Assembly (NCBI GenBank): GCA_955652345.1
Contig: CATPBV010000133.1
Span: forward strand, 1-20,688
Direction of reading: 5' to 3'
Length of the DNA stretch: 20,688 bases
Source: an uncultured Solirubrobacteraceae bacterium
GTDB lineage: Bacteria; Actinomycetota; Thermoleophilia; Solirubrobacterales; Solirubrobacteraceae
Shown here: positions 14,761-20,688 of the stretch, in pieces
How the letters are laid out: the number at the start of each line of letters is the position of its first letter
Position numbering within the stretch: the first letter of the stretch is position 1
Made by a program: the position numbers and the translations under genes
Notes under the pieces: generated by a model
What the model saw: only the letters and a program-made list of their open reading frames with translations
What the model was told of the DNA's origin: nothing
Database searches by the model: none

Positions 14761-15593
14761 TGCTCGCGCACGAGTTCGTCCGAAACGCCTATCTGGCTGG
14801 CACGGCGATCGCGCTCGCTTGCGGGGTGGTCGGCTGGTTCGTGCTGCTGCGCGCGCAGCTGTTCGCGGGTGACGCGCTCAGTCACGTCGCGTTCGTCGGC
14901 GCTGTGGCGGCCGCCGCGGCGGGCGTCGACATTCGGATTGGACTGTTTGCGCTGACGATCGGGCTAGCCGCGGTGATGGCGGGGCTGGGCCGCCGGGGCG
15001 GGGCCGATGACGCGGTGATCGGGATGGTGTTTGCCTGGATTCTCGGGATCGGCGTCCTGCTGCTGGCGGTGCTTTCGACCAGCTCCGGCGGCGGGAACGC
15101 GGCGATCGCGTCGACCACGCTGTTCGGCGGCATCTACGAGCTGAGCGCGAGCACCGCCGAGCTGGCCGCGGCGATCGCCCTGCTTGTGGCGCTAGGCGTC
15201 GCGGCGATGTTCCGCCCGCTGCTGCTGAGCACGCTCGATCCCGAGCTCGCCCTCGTCCGCGGGATCCCCGTCGGCGCGCTCGGTGCCGGGTTCCTGATCC
15301 TGGTTGCGGTCGTGACAGCCGAGAGCACCCAGGCGGTCGGGGCGCTCCTGCTGCTCGGGCTCCTCGCCGCTCCCGCCGGAGCAGCCCACAAGCTCACGAC
15401 GAGCCCGTATCGCGGGGTGGCGCTGTCGGCGGTTCTTGCGGTGCTCGCGATGTGGGGCGGGCTCGCGCTGAGCTACGCGGTGCCCTCGCTGCCGGCCAGC
15501 AGCGCGATCATCGGTCTCGCGGCGGCTGGCTACGTCTCCGCCTCGGCAGTTCCCACCGCGCTGCGAAGGGCTGCCTCGGCGCCGAGGGCGTAG
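14760..15593 (+). CDS. znuB: Metal ABC transporter permease (ABC-3 family), second copy
   Basis: A second ABC-3 permease, 277 residues with about eight membrane segments, homologous in layout to the preceding one: EFVRNAYLAGTAIALACGVV, WFVLLRAQLFAGDALSHVAF, and the coupling region LLLGLLAAPAGAAHKLTTSP. LFAGDALSHVAFVG is closer to canonical ZnuB than the equivalent in the first copy. It probably pairs with that copy. The gene closes the importer operon; the 42-nt gap to the convergent YciI-like gene has no clear terminator, only a weak interrupted stem around 15620-15635. Confidence 0.92.
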   Translation: MLAHEFVRNAYLAGTAIALACGVVGWFVLLRAQLFAGDALSHVAFVGAVAAAAAGVDIRIGLFALTIGLAAVMAGLGRRGGADDAVIGMVFAWILGIGVLLLAVLSTSSGGGNAAIASTTLFGGIYELSASTAELAAAIALLVALGVAAMFRPLLLSTLDPELALVRGIPVGALGAGFLILVAVVTAESTQAVGALLLLGLLAAPAGAAHKLTTSPYRGVALSAVLAVLAMWGGLALSYAVPSLPASSAIIGLAAAGYVSASAVPTALRRAASAPRA

Positions 15594-15635
15594 TAGAGGC
15601 TCCCCTGAGAGTCCCGCTTGCCTCGCTGGACGAGC

Positions 15636-15926
15636 CTACGAGCGACGCCCGTCGAGCCGGATCGTCCAGCGATCGACGCTCTCGATCACCAGGTGCGTCC
15701 CGGCCCATGGATCACGCGCGAGGGTCTCGCGGACGGTGTCCTCCGACTCCGCCTCGATCGCGAGCACGGCGCGGCGCTGATCCTCCAGCGTGCCACCCAG
15801 CACCACGAAACCCTGGTCCACCAGCGCGTTCATGAAGTCCGCGTGCGCGCGCCAGCCTTCCTGCTCCTCGAGTGGACGCAACGGATCCCACTTCGGACCG
15901 GACTGGCGTTCCACGACGAAGAACAT
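15636..15926 (-). CDS. YciI-like (YCII domain) protein
   Basis: A 96-residue single-domain protein with a YCII-related fold, of uncertain function; members are ferredoxin-like dimers with a conserved His/Asp pair suspected of catalysis. Here His28 in WRAHADFMNAL and Asp72 in ARDPW fit that pair, and VVLGGTLEDQRRAVLAIEAE is the central strand-loop-strand. The ATG at 15924-15926 follows the decarboxylase stop by 12 nt on the same strand, making this the last gene of the six-gene operon. It may process or remove a by-product of the pathway, but the sequence does not show which. Confidence 0.82.
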   Translation of the reverse strand: MFFVVERQSGPKWDPLRPLEEQEGWRAHADFMNALVDQGFVVLGGTLEDQRRAVLAIEAESEDTVRETLARDPWAGTHLVIESVDRWTIRLDGRRS

Positions 15927-15938
15927 TCCGGCTCGCCG

Positions 15939-17267
15939 TTATACCACCGCGCCGCCGAGCTTCCCCGCCTCCACCTGGAGGACCTCCCAGGCCCGCCGAA
16001 CGTCCTCCTCCGTGGTGCTCATCTGTCCGACCGCCAGGCGCAGGACGTAGCGTCCGTTGAGCACGGCGTGGGACATGAACAGCTCTCCCGTGGCGTTCAC
16101 GCGCGCGAGCAACTCGCGGTTTCGCTCGTCGTCGCCCTCGAGCCGGAAGCACACCACGGAGAACGGCCGCGGCGCGCACAGCTCCCAGCCCGGCGCGACA
16201 GCCACCCACTGCTCGAACATGGCCGCCAGCTCGATCCCGCGCCGGATGTGAGCCTGGAGCCCGGCACGCCCAACGCATCGGAGCACCGCCCACAGCTTCA
16301 GCGCTCGGAAGCGCCGGCCGAGCGCGGGGCCGTACTCGCTGAGGCTGAGGGCATCCTCGGCATCGGGCGTCCGCAGGTACTCGGGGATCAGGCTGAACGC
16401 CGCTCGGAAGTCCTGCGGCCGGCTCGTCCACAGAAGTGAGCAGTCCATCGGCGTGAGCATCCACTTGTGGGCGTTGACGACCACCGAGTCGGCGCGCTCG
16501 ACGGCCTCGAACCCCCAGCGGTGCTCGGGACACACCATCGCTGCCCCGGCGTAGGCGGCGTCCACATGGAGCCAGGCGCCTGAGCGCTTGGACGCGTCGG
16601 CGACGGTGCCCACCGGATCGACCGAGGTCGTCGCAGTCGTACCGACGGTAGCCACGATGACGGCGGCATCGGACAGATCACCCAACTGCCCGGGGTCCAT
16701 CCTGAACTGCGCGTCGCACGGAACCTTGCGCAGGCGCATGCCGAGCATCCGCGCCGCCTTCTCGACGGAAGAGTGGGCCTGCTCCGAGCACACGACGAGG
16801 TCGCGTCTCGTGGCGTGGCGCGCGGCGATCAGCGCAGTCAGCGTCGACGTCGATGCCGTGTCCTCGATGTGGCCATGCCAGCCGGCAGGCAACCCGATGA
16901 GATCGGCGACCCAGCCGAGCACCACGCCCTCGAGCTCCGTCGCCGCAGGTGCGGTTCGCCACAGGATCGCAACCGAGTTGAGTGTCGCCGCCAGCAGCTC
17001 GGCGAGGATCGCCGGCTCCGAGGCGCTCGTCGCGAAATATGCGAAGAAGCGCGGGTGCTGCCAGTGCGTGATCCCGGGCAACAGCACCTCGTCGAGGTCC
17101 TTCAGCACCGCCGAGAACGGCTCCGGCTCGTCGGGAGCCGTGCGCGGTAGGCGCGAGCGGATGTCTCCGGGCGAAACCTGCGCCAACACCGGAAGCTCGC
17201 CAACCCGTTCCATGTACCGCGCCGCCCACTCCAGTGCGGCCGGCCCGTCCTCGCGGAGCACGCTCAC
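15939..17267 (-). CDS. Group II PLP-dependent amino-acid decarboxylase
   Basis: A pyridoxal-phosphate decarboxylase of the aromatic-L-amino-acid/glutamate decarboxylase group, 442 residues. The PLP Lys is Lys268 in VVVNAHKWML; Asp236 in HVDAAYAGAA binds the pyridine nitrogen; His165 in SEQAHSSVEKA stacks on the ring. HPRFFAYFAT (71-80) matches the substrate-site block of aromatic decarboxylases, so an aromatic or related amino acid is the best guess, giving an amine and CO2. The open frame extends far upstream, but that part runs across the SDR gene in another frame. I place the start at GTG 17265-17267, which overlaps the SDR stop by 4 nt (GTGA) and fits the family's N-terminal length. It sits between the SDR and the YciI-like gene in the six-gene operon. 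Exact substrate is unknown. Confidence 0.9.
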   Translation of the reverse strand: MSVLREDGPAALEWAARYMERVGELPVLAQVSPGDIRSRLPRTAPDEPEPFSAVLKDLDEVLLPGITHWQHPRFFAYFATSASEPAILAELLAATLNSVAILWRTAPAATELEGVVLGWVADLIGLPAGWHGHIEDTASTSTLTALIAARHATRRDLVVCSEQAHSSVEKAARMLGMRLRKVPCDAQFRMDPGQLGDLSDAAVIVATVGTTATTSVDPVGTVADASKRSGAWLHVDAAYAGAAMVCPEHRWGFEAVERADSVVVNAHKWMLTPMDCSLLWTSRPQDFRAAFSLIPEYLRTPDAEDALSLSEYGPALGRRFRALKLWAVLRCVGRAGLQAHIRRGIELAAMFEQWVAVAPGWELCAPRPFSVVCFRLEGDDERNRELLARVNATGELFMSHAVLNGRYVLRLAVGQMSTTEEDVRRAWEVLQVEAGKLGGAVV

Positions 17268-18184
17268 ACCGCGGCTTTGACGCCGAAGTCGTAGTGCACG
17301 CCGGTCAGCTCCTCCGACACCTCCCACAGCCTTCCCCACGCGGCCTCGTCGTAGGCCTTCGACGCGGCGGACACGACGTGCGGGTACCCGCGCTGCTCCA
17401 TGAAACCATCGGGGCCGATGAAAGTGCCGCCGGGCAGGTCGGGGACGGTCGCCGCAAACAGCGTCGGCAGCGCCCCCATCTCCGCGCTCTGCGCGACCAA
17501 CCTGTTGCTGAGCGCCATCACCGCCCGCTCGTGAAGCAATGCAGGGCCGGCGAACTGGAGGTTCGTCGCCGAGTATCCCGGATGCGCGGCCACGCTCCTC
17601 AGCTCGGTCCCGGCGGCGGTAGCGCGTCGCTGTAGCTCGAAGCAGAACATCAGGTTGGCCAGCTTCGACTGACCGTACGCACGCCAGCGCCGGTAGCCGC
17701 GCTCGCCGTGGAGGTCTTCGAAGTCGATCTTGCCGATGTAGTGGGCGCCGCTCGAGACCGTCACCACCCGCGCCGCGGGCGCGGCGAGGAGCTGGTCCAG
17801 GAGCAGGCCCGTGAGCGCGAAGTGGCCGAGGTGGTTGGTCCCGATCTGGCTCTCGAACCCGTCCTTGGTGAGACGCCGGGGCGGCGCCATCACGCCCGCA
17901 TTCAAGATCAGCAGGTCGAGCCGCTCGTGCTGTTGTCTTATCGTCGCAGCGCACTCATGCACGGAGGCGAGATCGGCGAGATCAAGCGCGATGACTTGAG
18001 CGCCGGTCATCGAGGCGCGTGCCTGCTCGCCCTTGGCTACGTCGCGGCAGGCGAGCAGCACCGTCGCCCCGGCGCGGGCGAGAGCGCGGGCGGTGGCCAG
18101 CCCGAGGCCGCTGTTAGCCCCGGTGATCAGCGCTACCCGGCCGCTCTGATCGGGGATCTCAGCGGCCGTCCACCGCGGCTCCAT
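17264..18184 (-). CDS. Short-chain dehydrogenase/reductase (retinol-dehydrogenase-like)
   Basis: An NAD(P)-dependent SDR of 306 residues. TGANSGLG (21-28) is the nucleotide-binding motif, LACRDVAKGE favours NADP, NAG lies at 95-97, the catalytic Ser at 144/145 in TVSSGAH, and Tyr170/Lys174 in AYGQSKLANL. The order and the GTNHLGHF block are those of retinol-dehydrogenase/WW-oxidoreductase-like SDRs that act on lipophilic alcohols and ketones. The frame is open further upstream, but the ATG at 18182-18184 shares one base with the catalase-family stop (TGATG) and starts the recognisable N-terminus. Its stop overlaps the decarboxylase start by 4 nt. The operon suggests its substrate is shared with the neighbouring reductase and peroxidase. 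Confidence 0.9.
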   Translation of the reverse strand: MEPRWTAAEIPDQSGRVALITGANSGLGLATARALARAGATVLLACRDVAKGEQARASMTGAQVIALDLADLASVHECAATIRQQHERLDLLILNAGVMAPPRRLTKDGFESQIGTNHLGHFALTGLLLDQLLAAPAARVVTVSSGAHYIGKIDFEDLHGERGYRRWRAYGQSKLANLMFCFELQRRATAAGTELRSVAAHPGYSATNLQFAGPALLHERAVMALSNRLVAQSAEMGALPTLFAATVPDLPGGTFIGPDGFMEQRGYPHVVSAASKAYDEAAWGRLWEVSEELTGVHYDFGVKAAV

Positions 18185-19095
18185 CAACTGGCTGTCCTGC
18201 GTGCCACCGAGTCGGAGTATGCCTGCGGGCGAAAGCGCAGCACGGGGTCGTCCGACAGCTCGATGCCGTCGGTCACACGTGTCGGATCGAACACCAGCAC
18301 ATCCCCATCCCGCTCCCTGGAGGTATCGAGCTCCGTGATCTCCAGCGTGCCCGCGCTGACCCGCTCCCTGCTCGCCGGCCAATGCGACCGGGGATCGTCG
18401 ACCGCGTCCCCGGGGGCTGCGATCTGAAGCTCGAGCATGAACCGGACCGGGCCGCGCTGGACCCGCTCGCGGATCTCCTCCTGCAGGTAGTCGCGGCCGC
18501 CGCGCCTCGCCCGGCGCGGGCCGAGCCTCGCCTGACCTGCCTCCGGATGCAGCGAGTAGCGGACATAGCGCGAGCCGCCCTGGCCATCGAGGAAGAGGTA
18601 AGCGTGGACCGCGTAGTAGGGGATCGTCGCGTAGCTTGCGGGCGGTGCGAGCGCGCTCAGGTTCGCAGGCAGGCACGGAATCGCCTCCGGGTGACGCAGC
18701 AGGAACAGCGGCATCCTCCACGCCGCCGCCGGCGACGGGCTCGTGGCTCGCAGCATCTCGAGGAACGCCTCGGGCGTCCGGATCGGGAAGCGAGGAGCGC
18801 TCTGCGCGACGATGTCTGTGCGCGAGCCATCCGGCAGGTACATCTTGACCGCGAGGCCGCGGACATCGGGCGCGTAGTCGGGGCTACGGGGGTGCCCGGA
18901 GCCGTTCGAGACGCGGACGGTCACGGGGACGGGGTCTCCCTGGAAGTGGGCGGCACGGCTGAGGACCGCGGCCTGCTGAGTCGCGGTGAAAGTGCCCTTG
19001 AGCAGCGTCCCCTTGGCGTGAAGCGCGCGGTACCCCGGATGGCGGCCGTACGCGTCGTTCGCCGCATCGACGGCCTGCTGCGGGGTGACGGCCAC
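18184..19095 (-). CDS. Catalase-family haem peroxidase (small, SrpA-like)
   Basis: A 303-residue protein of the small catalase-related peroxidase group, which use haem to reduce peroxides with an organic co-substrate. The distal His is His26 in RALHAKGTLLKGTF; DVRGLAVKMYLPDG (77-90) is the catalase core; the proximal haem Tyr is Tyr293 in RFRPQAYSDSVARR. The distal Asn normally seen as GNNTPVF in true catalases is not present: the segment reads DIVAQSAPRFPIRTPE, as in the peroxidase-like subgroup, so fast H2O2 dismutation is doubtful. No signal peptide is visible. The start is GTG 19093-19095, three bases after the preceding stop with AGGGG just upstream. It lies between a saccharopine-dehydrogenase-like reductase and an SDR, suggesting peroxidative chemistry on a pathway intermediate. 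Confidence 0.88.
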   Translation of the reverse strand: MAVTPQQAVDAANDAYGRHPGYRALHAKGTLLKGTFTATQQAAVLSRAAHFQGDPVPVTVRVSNGSGHPRSPDYAPDVRGLAVKMYLPDGSRTDIVAQSAPRFPIRTPEAFLEMLRATSPSPAAAWRMPLFLLRHPEAIPCLPANLSALAPPASYATIPYYAVHAYLFLDGQGGSRYVRYSLHPEAGQARLGPRRARRGGRDYLQEEIRERVQRGPVRFMLELQIAAPGDAVDDPRSHWPASRERVSAGTLEITELDTSRERDGDVLVFDPTRVTDGIELSDDPVLRFRPQAYSDSVARRTAS

Positions 19096-19098
19096 GCG

Positions 19099-20256
19099 CT
19101 ACCCCTGCCCCTTGACCTGGAACTCGATTCCGGCGCTTGTCAGGCGGTCGATCAAGGCGTTGCCCATCGCGACCGCCGGGGTCACCTGGCCCGCGGTCTT
19201 CGGAAGGTCGTCAAACGCAAGACTCATCGCCGACTCCGCGAGCATCTTCGAGGTCTCTTCGTAGCCCGGGTCGCCGCCCGACACCTGCGTGACGATGCTC
19301 TTTCCCCCACCGCGCCCGGAGAACGTGACCTTGAACCAGCTCTTGGCCCTCTGCTGCGGGCTCGGCCCCGCGCCCGCGGGAAAGCGGGTCAGCATCAGCT
19401 TTCGCGCCTGCGGAATCTGGGCCAGCCCGAGCACCGTGGTCACGCCGCCGATCAGCCCGGCAACCATCGGAAGGCTTCCGGCGACCAGGTAGTGGCTGTA
19501 GGTGAACTCCGGGCCATAGCGGTCGAGTGCCCGCCCCGAGCGCAGCACGGTCTGAGGATCGATCGTTGGAAACGGGACGACCCACGCGCCGGCCACCTCG
19601 TCTCGATGCGGGAGACCGCGGACGCCGCGCACGATCCGGCCATCGGGGCGCGGCTCACGGCGCTTGCGTTCCTTGGCGACCCGGGCGCCCTCACGCAGCC
19701 GACCCATGGCGTTGATAGCCGAGTGCACGGTGCCGCCGGATGGCTTGCCGCCGGCGCGAACGAACCCCTCGAGTGCGATCGGGACGCCCTCGGGGAGCTG
19801 CTGCACTGTGAACAGCGCCCCGAGGTCGTACGGAATCGAGTCAAATCCGCACGAATGCACCAGCCGCGCGCCTGTCTCGCGCGCGCGCTCGTGGTACCGG
19901 AGCCACATCAGGTCGACGAACTCGGGCTCGCCGGTCAGGTCGACGTAGTCGGTGCCGGTCTCGGCGCACGCAGCGACCGCTGGCTCGCCGTACTTCAGGT
20001 ACGGGCCCACAGTCGTGATCAGCACACGCGTCTGCTCGGCGAGCGCCCGCAGCGACGCCGGATCGCCGACGTCGGCTTCGAGGACTCCGACCTCACGGTC
20101 GAGACCGGTGCGGACCGCCTCGAGCCTCTGGCGGCTGCGTCCCGCGATCGCCCAGCTCGCTTCCGGCGGGAGTTGCCGGGCCAGGTAGTCCGCCGTCAGC
20201 GCGCCGGTGAACCCCGTCGCACCGAGGAGGGCGACGTCGTAGGGGCCGTCAGCCAT
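19099..20256 (-). CDS. Saccharopine-dehydrogenase-like NADP-binding reductase (trans-acting enoyl reductase type)
   Basis: A 385-residue protein with an N-terminal saccharopine-dehydrogenase-type Rossmann domain: GATGFTG (12-18), AGRSRQRLEAV, and VLITTVGPYLKYGEPAVAAC, TGTDYVDLTGEPEFVDLMW. This block set is typical of the actinobacterial group that includes the mycobacterial trans-acting enoyl reductase used in polyketide-lipid synthesis, and of eukaryotic SCCPDH. The C-terminal half carries a hydrophobic stretch around YLVAGSLPMVAGLIGGVTTVLG that may contact membranes or lipid. True saccharopine metabolism is unlikely. Start ATG 20254-20256 overlaps the DUF6457 stop by 8 nt; the TAG stop is 3 nt before the peroxidase start. 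Reduction of an unsaturated or keto lipid-like intermediate is a reasonable but unproven guess. Confidence 0.88.
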   Translation of the reverse strand: MADGPYDVALLGATGFTGALTADYLARQLPPEASWAIAGRSRQRLEAVRTGLDREVGVLEADVGDPASLRALAEQTRVLITTVGPYLKYGEPAVAACAETGTDYVDLTGEPEFVDLMWLRYHERARETGARLVHSCGFDSIPYDLGALFTVQQLPEGVPIALEGFVRAGGKPSGGTVHSAINAMGRLREGARVAKERKRREPRPDGRIVRGVRGLPHRDEVAGAWVVPFPTIDPQTVLRSGRALDRYGPEFTYSHYLVAGSLPMVAGLIGGVTTVLGLAQIPQARKLMLTRFPAGAGPSPQQRAKSWFKVTFSGRGGGKSIVTQVSGGDPGYEETSKMLAESAMSLAFDDLPKTAGQVTPAVAMGNALIDRLTSAGIEFQVKGQG

Positions 20257-20464
20257 CGCTCGCGATGCGGCGGGCCAGCGTCATTGCTTCCCCCAGGTCG
20301 CGGCCGGACTTTGCGGCGACCCAGCACGCGACCGGCGCGGCCACGCGCTCGGAGGAATGTGCGGCTTCACCGGCAAGCTCCAGCAGCTGCCTGAACTCGT
20401 CGGCCGTGGGAGCGGACGTGCCGAGCGCCTGCGCGTACGCGGCGATCCATTCCTTTGCGTTCAT
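20249..20464 (-). CDS. Small DUF6457-type protein
   Basis: A 71-residue cytosolic protein matching the DUF6457 pattern: MNAKEWIAAYAQALG at the start, then LLELAGEAAHSSERVAAPVACWVAAKSG. It appears mostly helical. Function is unknown; such domains occur alone and next to or fused with molybdenum-cofactor-related proteins in actinomycetes. The frame is open upstream of the ATG at 20462-20464, but the residues before it are Arg-rich and unlike the family, and that ATG fits the family start. It overlaps the reductase gene by 8 nt and heads the six-gene operon, so it may be a small partner or scaffold of the enzymes after it. Confidence 0.78.
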   Translation of the reverse strand: MNAKEWIAAYAQALGTSAPTADEFRQLLELAGEAAHSSERVAAPVACWVAAKSGRDLGEAMTLARRIASDG

Positions 20465-20505
20465 CGACGGCACGACTCTACCTGTACTCGATTCGCGGCG
20501 GAGAG

Positions 20506-20522
20506 CATGCCGGAATGGCATG
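20506..20522. promoter_or_regulatory. Palindrome in divergent promoter region, candidate operator
   Basis: A perfect 6-5-6 inverted repeat, CATGCC GGAAT GGCATG, sits in the 96-nt gap between the DUF6457 operon (-) and the SDR at 20561 (+). A second pair, GCGGCG (20495-20500) and CGCCGC (20526-20531), flanks it almost symmetrically. Its location suits an operator for a dimeric repressor controlling both directions. No regulator gene is visible in the window on this side. Confidence 0.45.
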
Positions 20523-20546
20523 ATGCGCCGCTCTCTGGAAGCGACG

Positions 20547-20553
20547 AAAGGGA
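20547..20553 (+). promoter_or_regulatory. Ribosome binding site of the SDR at 20561
   Basis: The purine-rich AAAGGGA ends 7 nt before the ATG at 20561 and supports that start. Confidence 0.65.
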
Positions 20554-20560
20554 CACGAAC

Positions 20561-20688
20561 ATGGCGGTACTCGACGGTAAGGTGGCGATCGTGACGGGCT
20601 CCGCGCGTGGGATCGGGCGCGCCACCGCCGAGCTGCTCGCCGAGCACGGAGCGAGCGTGCTGATCAACGACCTCGACGGTGACGTCGC
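20561..20688 (+). CDS. Short-chain dehydrogenase/reductase, 3' end cut by window
   Basis: Only the first 42 codons are present. They encode the start of a classical SDR: LDGKVAIVTGSARGIGRATA with the TGSARGIG nucleotide-binding motif at 12-19, and VLINDLD whose acidic residue at the end of beta-2 suggests NAD(H) preference. The spacing from the ATG is normal, and AAAGGGA lies 7 nt upstream. Substrate cannot be judged. It is divergent from the six-gene operon across a gap holding a palindrome, so shared control with that operon is possible. Confidence 0.9.
   Translation, partial: MAVLDGKVAIVTGSARGIGRATAELLAEHGASVLINDLDGDV

Noticed and set aside
15594..15635. Possible terminator between the importer operon and the convergent YciI-like gene
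   Set aside because: Only a 4-bp stem with a mismatch is seen around 15620-15635, too weak to call.
17268..17954. Upstream extension of the decarboxylase reading frame
   Set aside because: These codons overlap the SDR gene in another frame and read as Arg/Gly/Ala-rich nonsense; the GTG at 17267 with its 4-nt overlap fits the family N-terminus.
18185..18721. Upstream extension of the SDR reading frame
   Set aside because: It overlaps the peroxidase gene and shows no SDR or other domain; the ATG at 18184 starts the recognised protein.
18382..20394. A 670-codon open frame on the plus strand opposite the peroxidase and reductase genes
   Set aside because: The protein is Arg-rich without motifs and runs antisense to two genes with clear family blocks and coupled starts.

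Overview
The window is very GC-rich, densely packed chromosomal DNA with frequent GTG starts and stop/start overlaps (ATGA, GTGA, TGATG). Codon use and protein families point to a high-G+C actinomycete; the mix (Ppx-HD, SixA-Ppk-PiT, tandem ABC-3 permeases, DUF6457 beside a saccharopine-dehydrogenase-like reductase) would suit Thermoleophilia/Solirubrobacterales, but that placement is inference. I see no rRNA, tRNA, CRISPR, IS element, phage gene or attachment site. Both ends cut genes: an aldehyde dehydrogenase at the left and a short-chain dehydrogenase (SDR) at the right.

Left part (1-8374, all + strand). After the 3' portion of an aldehyde dehydrogenase and a small hairpin comes a phosphate/polyphosphate block: exopolyphosphatase with a C-terminal HD-type region (ppx), phosphohistidine phosphatase SixA, polyphosphate kinase (ppk, overlapping sixA by 4 nt), a PiT phosphate permease and a previously hidden two-helix membrane protein overlapping the end of pit. 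Together these import phosphate, store it as polyphosphate and hydrolyse it. A 13-bp direct repeat lies just upstream of sixA. A secreted or membrane-anchored class C beta-lactamase-like serine hydrolase follows, ending at a perfect 12-bp-stem hairpin.

Middle (8385-12035, - strand). A membrane-anchored HtrA-type serine protease with a PDZ domain, an acetoacetyl-CoA synthetase and a Fur-family regulator (probably Zur) are read leftward. The regulator is divergent from a zinc/manganese ABC importer (12102-15593, + strand): lipoprotein binding protein, ATPase with a His-rich tail, and two ABC-3 permeases, all coupled by 1-4 nt overlaps. The 66-nt divergent gap holds an inverted repeat resembling a Fur/Zur operator between two possible -10 elements.

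Right part (15636-20464, - strand). Six tightly packed genes form one apparent operon: DUF6457 protein, saccharopine-dehydrogenase-like reductase, catalase-family haem peroxidase, SDR, group II PLP decarboxylase and YciI-like protein. Four consecutive junctions are overlaps or gaps of 8 nt or less. The combination does not match a pathway I know and is the best candidate for something undescribed. A divergent SDR begins at 20561; the 96-nt gap between them carries a perfect 6-5-6 palindrome.
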